This document shows, piece by piece, positions 36,284-49,800 of a stretch of 64,000 bases of DNA. The stretch covers positions 1,426,001 through 1,490,000 of the forward strand of contig JBCAML010000001.1 of assembly GCA_038503075.1 (NCBI GenBank), given 5' to 3'. The DNA comes from Gyromitra esculenta. Its lineage: Eukaryota; Ascomycota; Pezizomycetes; Pezizales; Discinaceae. Numbering within the stretch: the first letter of the stretch is position 1; the number at the start of each line of letters is the position of its first letter. The notes under the pieces were generated by a model. The model was not told the DNA's origin, ran no database searches, and saw only the letters and a program-made list of their open reading frames with translations. A program made the translations under genes and the position numbers.

Positions 36284-39200
36284 GATGTATATTCCTGAAA
36301 TGAGTTGATGAAGTGTAAATTTGTTGGTGGTGAGCTATGGGGCTGTTTGTTGGCAACGCGCTTTACGCGTCTGCGTTGCTGGATGGATGCGAGCCGGGTA
36401 AGTGGGCCAAGCAATATTAAATCAACAAGTCTTACGGTACAACGAACCAGCGATTTTGAAGTACATACCAGTGACCACGACTCAACAGGATGATATCAAA
36501 CCTTCCCAAGAAAAAGTGCCTAGGTTTTATTTCTATTTCTATTACCAATTAAATAAATCACTAGCGTATTCGGTTATTTCATGGTTTCCTTTTTATCAAG
36601 TTCTGTCCATTCTGAGTGCGCTGTGCTGTAGTACCTCAAAAACCGCATGAACTTAGAAAGGATATATATATGCAGGTCGTTTAGATGTGGAAGATGTTGT
36701 GGATCTAAGGTGCAATTTTACGTAGGAATAGGTTCAGTGTCATGTAGTTTCACAGATCGTAAATTTAAAACATACCAACTCCAGCGTTAGACAAATTATC
36801 ACTAGCGTCAATATTCCCTTCACCTTTCCCTTACCTGCTCGGTTACATAGAAGAGGCCAAATACATATATGCTTAGATAATGATCACTACATGTATGTAG
36901 TTTCTCCATGCGCTTAGAGGTACATGTACGTGCAGGTTCTTCAAGAAGTGCCAATATGCATCTGTAGCTTATATACATGTAGATGCAGGACTGAAACATT
37001 ATTGTCCCACATCAAGTATCTCGGTTCTCAGTTCGATATAATCAGGTCCTGGTGCCCCACCAGAAAATGGAAACGGTTACTCTATATTGGCGTTACCTGG
37101 CGGCACAGGTGGATTATTTCGGATTGTAGAAGTGCTTCAAATAGATGGAGGATCTCCTGGCTACATGTATTCATACTTGTGTTGGTACATTTTCAAAATA
37201 CTAGGCTGCAGCTGTACAAGCGTATGAGGTCAGGATATTCAGCCACAGAGATTAAGTTACGAAAAACTGTTTTTCTGTATATACCCTGGCCGTTCCTGCT
37301 CCATCCCCCATACGCTTGTATACGTGTATACCATGCCTATGCTTGATCTCACACTTGGAACTTTGTTGCTGCCCCTGTTATAAAATAGAGCCTCTACTAC
37401 ATGCACTAATATATATTATGATCTACCAATGATTCTCCCTTTTTCCCATACCTGTTGGATACTGTAATTCCGGCCCTATTTGTACTTACCAACAAGGCTC
37501 TGTGACCAACCCAACTGCTAGAATCTTCCTCGAAAATTTTAGGAAGCCAATAACAGCCCCGAGCTCCAAGTCTCACGTTTCTCGATCTTTTTTTGCCGTA
37601 TGCTGGAGAAAACGCGTAATATATTCATGGACTATGGTCGAGCCTAGGGCTTGGATCTTGATTCGCCTATCGACAGTGGCTGCAATTTGAATACTCTGTG
37701 CTGCTACCAGAGCCTGTAAACGTCGCATTTAGGTAGGGGCTATGGGCATCTGACATTGAAGCAGTACTCAATTCCTTCGTAGTCGCCTCCTTTCAATAAT
37801 TTGATGTTACATCCATGTTATGTCCCCGATAACCTCTCCCTTCAGATACGGTTTGCAGGGAATTATCGGCTTACATAAATCGGCTTACTGTATGTAACAT
37901 CGCTTTTGCATGGGGGTCATTGCGTGAGTGGGAGGTTTCCCAGCGGCCAGGAACGACACCAATTGCCATATCGGAGAGACACATACATTTCTCCAGAAGA
38001 TCTACTAGTAACTAGAGACGGAAATATTTAGTCGGGATTCAAGTTGAAACCGAGATTCTGTGGATGATCGACGACCGGAGAATACAAACCTGGAGAATGA
38101 TAAGCTGCCTGGGGCTCGGAGTTTGGGTACTGACGAATAAGTCTGAGCGTCGAAAAGGGTCTTCCGTGAAAAACGCCATGTTTGCGAAGTCATCCTTATC
38201 AAAAGATTTCTGTCATACTTCTAACGGTGCCCATGCATGTCTGAGACTTTGCTTAGGAGAGACCTAGACAGGGCTGAAATCGGCAAGGAAAGATACCCCC
38301 ACATCCATCCTTCTATTATTGGCTCCTGTGTGAACAGCTTCTCTGCACGGAGATGAGGTGGGAGACTTTCTGCAAGGAAGCAGGCTTATTGCGCCTGCGA
38401 GGCGACGCTTCTGTGACACTGCTCCGGTCGTTATATGATGTAGGAGGTTGTTTTGTGGTTTCTCTAGGAACAGGTACATGTATTTATTGTGTTCTAAGTA
38501 CATGTAACTGATCTAGAGTATTCACATTGACACCCTTTACTGATAACAGGAGAGGGTCCATGCGCGAATATGCATAGGCGCACGGCCAGCTCCGACTGGC
38601 TTTCCTATCGACCAAACCCCTGTACCCAGAGTGCTGGGTTCCGTGCCGAAAATTGACTAACTTTCCCGGCTTCCCACGAAGCACTTCCGGCTCTAACAAT
38701 CGAAGCTGCGGAATCAACAATGCTAGAAGTAATTCTTGGGAGATGTTGCGACTTACTAATAGGCAGCTCTTACCATAATTTATGAATATCAACTAGGTTC
38801 GCTATGACCTGGTTGATATTTGTATGTACATAGAAAGCGTAGCCCGAGAGCTGCTTGTATTGATCACCTGTCTGTCTATCAATCTTGTCGCTCGGAGATG
38901 CGGCTTTGTTGGTGCGCTTATTTTTTTCGGGCGGTACTTTTCCTCCCAGATTCCCTGTCCTTGGGATTTATTTGATTCGATTTCACAGTACGACGCATGC
39001 GAAGGCGATAACCCCGTCGGCCAACCGCAACTCCCCACCCTCGATCTTAGCATCTCGCCTCAGCCAACAGCTCAGGCTCACGACGCCTCGTTCAAGGGAG
39101 ATTCAAGTCTAGTAAACTAATCGTCTCGGTGTTTCTGCCCCTTTCACCTCCAAGAAGCCCTTCGTCGGGATTCGCTGCCAGAGTAGGTATTGTGGGTCGG

Positions 39201-39810
39201 TTTTGATTGCTATAGCAAGTCGGACCACTGAGTTGCACCGAAATATCTACCCTCGGTACGTATTTGATCTTTCCAACTAGACTTTTTCCGGTTCGGCTGT
39301 CAAACCCAAAGTTACCCTTGCATGCTTTTTGTTTTTTCTAGCCCGATTTCTTTTTGCGCTCCCCGCCGCTTCGACGCCATAAACCTTGAGCCCACGCTGA
39401 CCCTCCCCAGAGCCCGCTTTATCTCTTCATCGGACCCCTTGCCTGTTTGTTACAGGAGCAGATTTGTTGTTATTGTTGAAACGACCTTTCCTCTTTTCTC
39501 CAAGCCGGTTGTACGGTGTGATCTTAATCCTCGTCGTGCCCATAATCGATATCTATCCATCACTCTATCCATTCAATTGCACAAAGCGATCCACATGTCA
39601 TTCCACCGTGAATGAAAAGGGAAGAATTTTCTAAGCTACTTTTTACCCAAAAACTGGTCGATAGCAACTGAAGACGAATTCCGGAATCCCAGAATATTGT
39701 GTTGACGTAGTTGTGCATTGGGTTTACGCTACTGCTCGTTGCCGTCAACTACCAACTTCCGATTTTCTGACCTCTGTTGAAGATTTGAAAAGAACCAGCC
39801 ATCTGGCATC
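36284..39810. other. gene-free interval with TACATGTA cluster and a MITE
   Basis: 3.5 kb with no supported exon. Six TACATGTA palindromes fall between 36888 and 38506, four of them within 285 bp (36888, 36921, 36974, 37162). A small TIR element lies at 37215-37320. The final part (39100-39810) is the likely TSC1 promoter and leader, with CT-rich patches. Confidence 0.5.
37215..37320 (+). mobile_element. 106 bp TIR element (family shared with 58.5 kb)
   Basis: The ends are TACAAGCGTATG and its reverse complement CATACGCTTGTA. The core (about 37230-37296) is repeated in inverted orientation at 58527-58600, at roughly 85 percent identity by eye, including aagttacgaaaaac. It has no coding capacity. 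Two related copies 21 kb apart support a mobile or once-mobile family. Confidence 0.6.
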
Positions 39811-42800
39811 ATGTCCACTGGGTAGGTGCTTCTTTCCCGTTACTCTGAAATTGCGGTTCAAAATATTGTGTAAATTACGGCCTGCTATCCGCGCCGCCGT
39901 GTTCTCGATATCATCCAATGTTTGGAAATATATGTTCTTTAAAACTAAGAAATGCGCTCTCTTTAATAGGTCCTTGAAAGAACTATCGAAAACGCTCAAC
40001 GCAGCGCTCTCTGCTCCTCTACCGTTGTACCCTTTGCCTGACGATGTCCTCGGCGTCATTCATGCGTATCTCAACAAACATATAAACACCGAAGACCATG
40101 ATTCACAACGTCTCCACGATGAATTGCTCAGTCTACACGAGCAAAAGGTTCGGAATAACCCGGATAAGCATGCGACTTTCCTCGCTTGTTTTAGATCACT
40201 TAGGCCTGCCATCATCGGGGTTGAAAGGATGCTGAAATGGTGGGAGATACTTGTGAGGCCAACATTAGATTCTATGGGCCAAGCGAAGGCAGTTGTAGCG
40301 GATGCTCGTGCGATAGTCCTGAGTGTACTGGCCTATGACGATGACGATGATCCAACGACCGAGAAAGCAAAAGCTTCAGCAGTATTTACGAATAAGCTGT
40401 TTGAAGTGTTTCTAGAGAAGACAAAACTACTCTCGCTAGATAGAGGTGCTGGGTTTAGAGAAGAACAAAAACAGAGATTTGTTTGTGCGAATGTTGAGGC
40501 GGTCTTGTTGGCGTTCGGGAAGCGGCGGCCTGGGGTCTGTCTGGTTTTGTGAAATTTTAGCCCGTGCTCTAGCTAATTCTTGGAAATCTAGGTTCTACTC
40601 GAAAAAATAGACAGCTATGTAGTTCAGAAGGAGTATAGATTGCAAGCTCTAGGACTTCTTTGTAGCTTTGTCCGTTTACAGGGGCCACATCTTTATCAAA
40701 TTCTGCAAACACCATTACTGGATCACCTTCTTCAATGCTTAGAGAATGACACATCTACTACAGTCATATCACTTGCTTTGACAGTCCTGATAATGTTCAT
40801 GCCTCATCTATGCAACTCTCTGGCTAAATATCTTCCACGACTGTTTGTGGTTTATACGCGGGTTCTCTGCTGGGATAAATTTGGGGTAGTACACCTCGAG
40901 GAAACGAGATTTCCTGGATATCCTTATTCTAGGACCTCAACCCCCGTATCTATTACAAAACCTGAGAATTCGGTCAGTGGCGGGTGGCAGAAACTAGACT
41001 CCTCGTTTGAAACAGCATCATCTACGACACCGGACGTTAGCGACTACTTCACATTTCTGTACGGGTTGTACCCAATTAGCCTTATGACGTTTATCCGAGA
41101 ACCGTATAAGTTTTTGGAGCGCGCAAATTATAAAGATATTGATCAGCTAGATATCGAGGAGGAAACTATACGGCAACGGACCGAGATTTACCGACAAAGG
41201 CATACGCTTCATCCAAACTTTCTGGTATATACCGCCGAGACCGAAATCAGTGATCAGAGTAGGTGGATGAAGGTCGAGCCGGCGGACGTCACGGCAGAAT
41301 GCATAGGTCTTGTGAATAATAATCTCCCAGCGGTATCTAGCCGTGACAAATCAAGGGCGAACACACTCGTTCCGGAGGCGTTGATTCCCACGGAAGATAT
41401 TCCTGACGAAAGTCTCCTGTCTTCTGACCCTGTGGATGATGATTATCTCTTGAGTTACGACGATTCTTCGACCTATAGTTCACGGGCAGATTCTTCGTCT
41501 CATTCAAATCAGAACAACAGTAGCAACGCCAACAGTAGCAATAACAACAACAATACCAGTTATTCTGAGGTCCTCGGTATGTTCACACGTCCTCCGTTAG
41601 GACATGGACGAAAGGATTCTCCGAGTCCTCAACCACGGGATAACAAAACCCCCGATAGCCCAACTATCCCACATGCTTTATCGCCTTCCGACGAAGACAG
41701 AGTCCAGGATATGATACGCCTGCAAGAAACATTACGTGCAAACTTCATGGACTCGAAGAACGTTTCTACGCAGTCACTATTGCAGCAAAACATTGGGCCT
41801 CCTCCTTCTGGGCACCCTCCTGGGCCTCCCCCGGGATACGGCAGTGTAACGGCGTCTCCTCGTTTGGATGCATATGTTCATTCGCTGAATCATAATACTA
41901 TCCCTAGGTCACCTGCACTTCGGCCTGCTGGAACAGATACTCAAGGAAATGTCGCATTCCTTCAACGTGAGGTGATGTTGTTAAAAAACGATCTCAACTT
42001 CGAACGGTACCTTAAGCAGCAGCATTTGTCTCACATCGGACACTTACAAAGGAAGCACATCAAGGAAGCGGCAGCGGAAGCCGAAACCCAGAATTTGATC
42101 AATACCAACAAGACACTAAAAGCCAAATTGGAGGAAGCAAAGAAAGCGTACACGGCTTCTAGGCAAGAGACGTTGAAGAGCAAGAACCAAGCAAAAAAAT
42201 GGGAAGCGGAACTCAGTTCTAAGATACGGGCTTTGCGTGAGGAGCAGAAAGCATGGAGAAGTGAGGAAGAGTCTACAAAGAAGGCATTGGAGGTAGTAAG
42301 GGAGGAAGCGGATCACCTACGAAAACTGTTGGCAGAGAGCGAAGCAGAAGGCCTTAAATGTCGCCAGAAACTACAAGCTCTGACGGCAGAAATGGACGAG
42401 GTCAACAAATTACGAACGTTTGTGGATCACCTTTCCAATAAGCTTACAGATTATGAGACTCGCTCAGAAGAGTTCGAGATGCAGAAACATAGTGAAGAGT
42501 CTGCTATCGCACAGGTGGATAGGATGAAGTTGAGGCTGCAGGCTCGAGAACATGAGAGCCAAAACACTAGACGGTGAGCTTCTAGTTGAATTTATGAGAT
42601 GTCTATCGTTAATGTATCATTTTTGGGCATGCTGACGGGCTGAATAGGAATTACGAAGCCAAAATTCATGAACTGGAGCAGCGACTCAAATCGCAGCCAT
42701 ATCATCATCAGCCTCGGGATTCTACCGGCCCCGCTTTTCAAGGCATGATCGATAACGCACTCTCAGTTGCGAACTCCCGTCTTACATCTTTAAAGAAAGC

Positions 42801-44133
42801 TCATACCCAGCTCCTTAGCAAGTATACTGAACTGGAAATCAAGTTCATCGAACTTCAAGCTCAGCAAGAGATTAGTAACTTGCCAATGAATCATGGTGCC
42901 CAAAAGGGTCATCGTAGCATATCTCAGCAAGGTTACGTAGAGATGCACGGAACGCCTGGTGAATCTGATGGTGAAAGGAGCCATTATCAAAGCCAGCGAG
43001 GGCATCCTTATCACTCGGAGGAATCATTGAGCCCACGTTCAGCTAGCTACTCAGAGTCGACAAATAGCACATATTCTGGGGTAGGCCAGAGTATACATTT
43101 TCCATCAACTCAAACACAGAGTGCACCGCCTTCTGCTACGACGAACCCCTTATCGCCAGGTTACATGTCACCTGGGCCACATACCGGCACGGGGAACGGC
43201 AAATTTCCCAAGGGATACATGCCTACTAGTCCAGTGGAGCCGTCGCAGCAGCAAAATTACTCGCATCACCCCCAAGATTTCCCAAACCCGCCACCTTTGA
43301 GGCATAAGCCATCTGTGGTGGACAGTATGCTTTCCAGTGGGGACAGCCAAAGTATGAGAACGGTCACTTCAACTACGTCTTCGGAAAAGCGGAGGGAGAT
43401 AATTAAGCCACAGTCAGAAGTTCGAATTCGTGGAAGAGGTTCGTGAAATTTTGATTCTTTAATCTTCTACTCACTTGGGGTAAGGTCAATTGTTTATGTT
43501 CAATTTGTTGCAATTATGAACAATTGATCTCGCCTCAAGTACAGTCATGTTAGAAAAATCTGGACACCCCATCCCACCAGCTGAACAGTCACTGGGGTGT
43601 CAAAAATTTTCTTACACGGCTGTGCATAATTACCGCTTTCTTTATCTCCTCCTGCTTTTCCTTCCTTGTCAGCATTTTTATCATCGAGGCTTTGGAGAAA
43701 GTATGAATGTAAAAAAAGAAAGAAAGAAAGGGAGGCATTCGTCAAAAAAAAGTGACTTCTTTTGTGTGGGCATTCGATTACGGGAATTTTTTACGTAACA
43801 TCAGATAAACCTGTACCGTGAGCCGGTGCAATCAGCACTTCCGATGTCGCTTGCGGCTGTTTGGTTGTTGGCAGACGAGGCTGGTCCATATCTGATTTTC
43901 TTTACTTTCCTTTCAGTTCCCTTCCCAACTCGCTAATTATATCCCATTTCTGGAAGTTCTGAGACCTGACCAGTGAAATTACTATATTTTTAGGGGGTGT
44001 TCAAAACATCGGCAAAAAGGAGATTGAGAAGAAGGAGAAGAAAGAGAAAGAGAAGAAAGAGAAAAAGAAATCAAAGTTTTCCACAGGGGGTGGCCTTGGG
44101 AGCGGTCTTGCCGGAATTCGAGGATTCGGTTAA
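39811..44133 (+). CDS. TSC1: hamartin homologue TSC1
   Basis: A protein of 1162 residues if five exons are used: 39811-39821, 39970-40534, 40592-42573, 42648-43438 and 43994-44133. It is 1118 residues if exon 4 reads through to the stop at 43444-43446. The first exon holds 11 coding bases (ATG TCC ACT GG). The N-terminal helical hamartin domain includes ALGLLCSFVRLQGPHLYQIL and a conserved SDYFTFLYGLYPISLMTFIREPYKFL. A Ser/Asn-rich disordered middle precedes a long coiled coil (about residues 640-850), then a Ser/Pro-rich tail. TSC1 stabilises TSC2, the GTPase-activating protein for Rheb, and so restrains TORC1 in response to nutrients. The extra terminal exon encodes a Lys/Glu-rich run ending GIRGFG and would follow a 555 nt intron, far longer than the rest, so that part is tentative. 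Confidence 0.85.
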
Positions 44134-46281
44134 ATACTCGCCGCAACGGGATAGGTCTTACAATATTCTGGGGGCTTTTACGGTTTTGGGAGGATAAATG
44201 GGGGTCATTTCCTCGCACCAGGCGCAGGGCTGAAGATTGAAGATCCCTTGGGAATTTGATTTGGCTTGATTGCTTGTTACTTGCTCATTTCTCTCCCCTA
44301 TTTTTCTTGGACCATTATATATAGGGTATTTGATGACCCCCTCTTTATACGTTCACACATTTTTCTAGGTCCTCTTGTTTTATTGGCTGGCGATGATTTT
44401 GCTATATTCATTTATTCTATCTAGGGAGCGTTTTATTAAGGGGCTACATTGGATTTCCTTTTTTTTCTTTCCATTTCTAATTTACTTTCGTGCTTAGGAG
44501 TAGGGTGATTGGGAATGCCATGATATCGCTTGCTTTTATACCATGTATTTGTTTCTTCCACAACTGTTTTATTTAATGCTACGCGGGTAGAGAGACTTGG
44601 AGGTGGAGCGGAGCTGTGTGGTTCTTGTTTATACTACTTTTTTGTGAGCTTTTGTTTACTTATAGTTACGATGATTCTGACACCTTGAAGTGCGTATTGC
44701 AGTACATATTGCTATTTGTTTATGTCCTAGGCGCCTCAATTAAGGGCATATTTGGAAAAATAACCATCAATACTATCAAGAGCGTCCTGGGTTTATGTTC
44801 TAGAGACAGCTCTCCCACTAGACAAACATATAAATCGAGTGATAATTTGTGTTTTAAAGATCTCTCACGCCCTTTACGCGTTAGCCTATTAACTTTGCTC
44901 GCAGTTAACTAAATGATTCGGCGGGCTATGGGATACTTATCTTTACACATTATAAGCTGGCGATCATTAGGATGGGTCTAGCTGCATAATAACTGGTAGC
45001 TTTTTCGTTAACACCACTGCCATCGCGGTTGTCATCGTAATAAATGTTATAGCCATCATGATATTGGCTAGAAGAATCAGATAGAGTATTCTCTATCATA
45101 ACATTAGTTGAAGATTTATACCTAACGTTCGCATTGAAGTCATGATCAGATCTACTATAGAACACCCACACGCACAAAGGCCGTAACGCCCATTACAGCT
45201 ACTGCAATACTCAGCCTTGGGTTCTTTGTTGTATGGCATTGCTCTCGAGTTCCATTGGGTATAGCTTCTTAGTTGCAAACGAAGAGATGGGTGTTAGAGT
45301 TAAGTTCCTCAGCTGCTGTCTCGCAGTTACGAGTCGCAGACTGGGAGATGGTAGTCTTTTTTTGGCATTCGCGTTCATTTCTTGCCGCCCTAAGAAACGG
45401 GATTGCTTATATATGTGGAGTTCTTTTTTTTTGCTGATATATCGACCAGTTGCTTCGAGTGGCGTTCACGGCCATCCAAGGAAATGCAAGGGGTAAGTTG
45501 TCTGATAGCCGTTCCGACATAGTGGTGTAATTTTCAATTGCATTCAATTTTGTGGTAGTTGGATCGTTCAGTTGATTTGAATATGTAGCTATCCCTTACC
45601 TACGAGAAAGCTAAGTGTGTACTAGTTCCCGTGCGCTGAACTGTGTGACCGGCTTCGCATTTCGCGGTAATTTATACCACAGACTTAATCATATTTATCG
45701 TAATTTCCTTAAGTGCGCTCCCCGTATCACTTATTGATGCGACCATAACTCCTGGGCAGTGTCTAGAAGCTCCTGTATTTGAACGACAGAACGACAGTCA
45801 AGCTGTAATAACCATATTTAGGAGCTGGAATATTCGATAGTGCCATTATCCCAACTCTGACCATAATTCCAGTTTCATTAACATCCTCCTATTCAGAATA
45901 AACAGGCAGTCGCAGCAACTATAGACCACTCTATGGAGAGATGAGATAGTGGAGTATGGGGACATTGAGCGAGAATAGAGGTAAAGTACCTGATGGGACC
46001 GCCTTTCCGAAGGTACGGTGCTGGGAAAAAACTGAATAGCTAGAGAGAGAGAACGTGAGAAGGGGGGGCCGAGAAGGCGCGAAGAGAAGATAGGTTTAAC
46101 GGAGTTATGTTTTGTTTAATGTTTAGTGTTTGAGTTTGGGGTTTTTTTTGGGCTTTAGGTTTTGGGTTTTGGGCTCTGGGTTTACATGCACCATAGCCTA
46201 GGGCTGAATGTCCCTAATGGTAAAATAAATAACAAATAACAAATAGGCCACTTTATGTGTGGTTGACTATGTATATCGTAG

Positions 46282-46317
<36 letters not shown>

Positions 46318-46827
46318 GTCGCAGGTTCGTACGTTGTTGCTTGCGTTACTAGTAGTCGTTGGGCAGCATCACCGTCAGGATCCTCCAGAGGAGTTATTAT
46401 ACTTAGAAATTTGGTGTTGGGATTATTTCGTAAGCATTTAGTTCTGACTGATGTGTTTTTAGTGATGGAACGCTAAATTTAGTATTACTCCAAAGCTTCC
46501 CGGGGCAGATAGTATACGAGTGATATGGTGTATTTATTTCTTTGTAATTTTCGGCGTAGAACCACGCCCTGATAACTTGAAAGCACTAAGAGAACCGTGG
46601 TTGAGTCTCTGGGTATACGTAGCTTTGCAAGAAGTTAAGACCCTGTATCATTTATTCTATGTGCTAGTAGAATGCAAGGGGAAAGTATCTTATTACTGTG
46701 GGTTGGGCTGCTGAGGTGAGAAGCTTGGCATTGTTGGCTGCTGTACCGATAGAGCTTGACTGCGAGCTCCCGGATTCAGCAGTTCGCAGGTCATTCATCT
46801 CTTCTGCACAACCAAACTCCCATTCCG
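44134..46827. other. gene-free interval TSC1/FIG4
   Basis: 2.7 kb without a supported gene. It holds a TTA microsatellite (46283-46317), a GA-rich stretch (46035-46095) and a T/G-rich stretch with tttaggttttgggttttggg (46156-46175). It includes the TSC1 3' UTR and FIG4 promoter. Confidence 0.45.
46283..46317. repeat. TTA microsatellite
   Basis: About twelve uninterrupted TTA units about 510 bp upstream of the FIG4 start. Simple repeat, likely length-variable. Confidence 0.85.
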
Positions 46828-49800
46828 ATGGAAAACGAGTGCGACGGAACGGCAGCGGCAGGGGAAGGAGGAGGAGGAGAAGGACCATATGAGCCATGTG
46901 AGCAGCCATGCGAGGCCTCTTGCAACTCCTCCATCTGTGGCATCGCCATCGAGGATCCCTCCACAACCCCACCATCCGTATCGAGTATCAGCGACGAGAA
47001 GCAGATCTCCCAAGTTGGCGACGATAGCCGTCCTGAATCTCCCGCTATTCCTGCTACAGGCGAGACCTCAGCGTCACCCTCCCCTCCTTCAGCTAGTCCT
47101 CTTCCTCCTGTTCACGTAGAGACTCCCGAGCCGCCGCAGCCTACGTATCCTCAGCTCTCCAACACCTTGCCAGCAAGCCCTGTATCGAGACATACTGGCA
47201 AGATAAATGACAAGGACGAATCTATTCCCAAATCTTTTGACAGGTCTGATAAAAAACTTGGGCGGCAAGAGAAAGAAGTTTATGAAGATAAGGATTTTGA
47301 TGGTGTACGACGAATGCACAAATTCACGTTATACGAGACCGCTACAAGGTTCTACATTGTTGGCTCAGACCTCCTAGATTCGAGATTCAGGATTTTGAAG
47401 ATCGATCGTACGGCAGAGGTTGGTGACCTTAGCATAACAGAAGACGAAGTTATCTACACCCGGGAGGAGACGTCTAGATTATTAGCGACCATCGAGGATG
47501 GGAATAAGTCTACTGGGGGACTGAAACATAGGTGCCCATTCTGGGGGCTTCTGGGGTTCGTTAGGTTTACAGGTGCATATTATATGATGCTCATCACGAA
47601 AAGGAGTAATGTTGCTATGATTGGAGGTCATTATGTTTATCAGGTGTGCCTACTTTTACGTTTTCAAAATTTCAATGAGATAGCCCTGACGGTTTTTATG
47701 AATTTCCAAAGATCGACAATACTGAATTAGTACCCCTTACAGCTGGAAATTCAACACGCAAGCCTGATCGAAATTCCGAAGAAGCTCGCTTCGTTAGCAT
47801 CCTGGGAAATCTTGACCTAACAAGATCTTTTTACTTTAGCTATTCTTATGATATCACTCGAACACTCCAACACAACATCATCCGTCAAAGAGAAGCCTTG
47901 TGTATTGGGCTAGCACATCCAGAAAATCATGACTACAATGATATGTTCGCTTGGAATCACTATTTACTGGAGCCTGCAAAGCTACATATGAAGAATACCT
48001 ATGATTGGTGCATGCCTATCGTTCATGGTTATGTCGATCAATCTGGTAGTAGATACTGTTTCCTAAAGGATAGCTGGATTTAGCTAATCTGAGCAATCAG
48101 CCATTTCGGTATATGGGAGAATTGTTCATATTACTGTCATTGCTCGCCGCTCACGGTACTTTGCAGGTGCAAGGTTTCTGAAGCGTGGCGCTAACGACTT
48201 GGTAGAGTTTCCTGGGAATTTTTTTCAGACTAGCACTAGAATTAACCTATGGGTTTATATGTAGGGATATGTTGCGAATGACGTTGAGACGGAACAGATC
48301 GTCTCCGAAATGTTAACGACGTCGTTTCATGCACCGGGAAAGAATCTTTACTCCAACCCAAACTATACATCGTATGTGCAGCATCGTGGGAGTATCCCAT
48401 TATTCTGGACACAGAAAAATGATGCGGCCACACCCAAGCCCCCTGTGGAAAGTCTGTTTTTCGTTTCTAAACTTAAATGAGGGAGGGCTAATAATTGAAA
48501 TAAAGTGAATTTGGTGGATCCGTTCTTTAGTGCTGCAGCACTACATTTTGATGATCTGTTTCAGCGATATGGAGCACCCGTCATCGTGCTGAACCTCGTT
48601 AAGGTTTGTACTACCCAATTCACACTTGTAGGTTTTGTTTGTTAATATGAAAGATTATAGTCGAAAGAGAGAACACCTAGGGAGTCTCTATTGCTGAAGG
48701 AGTTTACCCAAGCAGTCAACTATCTCAACCAATTTCTCCCCGCTGACACAAACATTCGTTATATTGCTTGGGATATGTCTCGGGCTTCAAAGAGGTAATT
48801 CATCGTCGCATAAATACAAACCAAGGCACTCTATCTAACAAGTTTAAAAAACAGTCGCGACCAAGATGTAATTGAAACCCTTGAAACGATTGCTGAAAAC
48901 GTTCTCAACACCACTGGTTTCTTTCACAACGGCCCATCAGCGGATGGCGCCGAAGCCACTCTCCAGAATGGGGTTTGTAGAACCAACTGCATAGACTGTT
49001 TAGACCGCACCAATGCTGCGCAGTTTGTTATTGGAAAAAGGGCTCTGGGACATCAGCTGCATGCGCTGGGCGTTATATCGGATACCAGTGTCGAATACGA
49101 TACTGATGCGGTGGATTTATTCACGCACATGTACCATGATCACGGGGACACGATTGCTGTGCAGTATGCAGGAAGTCATTTAGTTAATACCATGGAAACT
49201 TATCGGAAGATTAACCAGGTCAGTCTAATCCCCAAAATCTAGAAAGTATTATTAGCTAAGCTACAGTATCAATAGTGGACAAGCCACTCGAGAGACATGT
49301 TAGAAAGTTTTAAACGGTACTACAACAATTCTTTCTTAGACGCTCAACGGCAAGAGGCATATAATCTCTTCCTTGGAAACTATATCTTTACTCAGGGACA
49401 GCCTATGTTATGGGACCTATCAACAGATTACTATCTGCATCACGCTGATCCAAGACTTGGCAAAAAACGACGGAGCTATACCAAGTGGTGGACGCCCAAA
49501 AATCTCGAGAAGAGATCGATGCCACTTACCACGCAGCCGTCAGCTGAATTTGTAAGCAAACCATATAGCTACTTTGACGACTACTGGCTAGAATACTATC
49601 GGCCAAAGGCGGTGTCCTCGTTTCTAAAAGTGTTCTCCTATAATCTCAACTCGACCTTAAGATACCTTCCGTTGAAGCAAACGCAGGAAGGCAAATACGA
49701 TCTCAGCCCTTTCAAAGTACGCACAACACACGCCGATCACCATGGTGCCGAAAACGCCGACAAAAAAGCTAAAATGAGCCAAGACGCAGAAACTGCTGAG

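Noticed and set aside
43997..44197. 66-codon Arg/Lys-rich frame
   Set aside because: It is the wrong frame of the purine tract; the neighbouring frame gives the plausible TSC1 tail.
46156..46175. Telomere-like tttaggttttgggttttggg
   Set aside because: Only a few irregular units, not a TTAGGG array, and it sits between two housekeeping genes; treated as low-complexity sequence.
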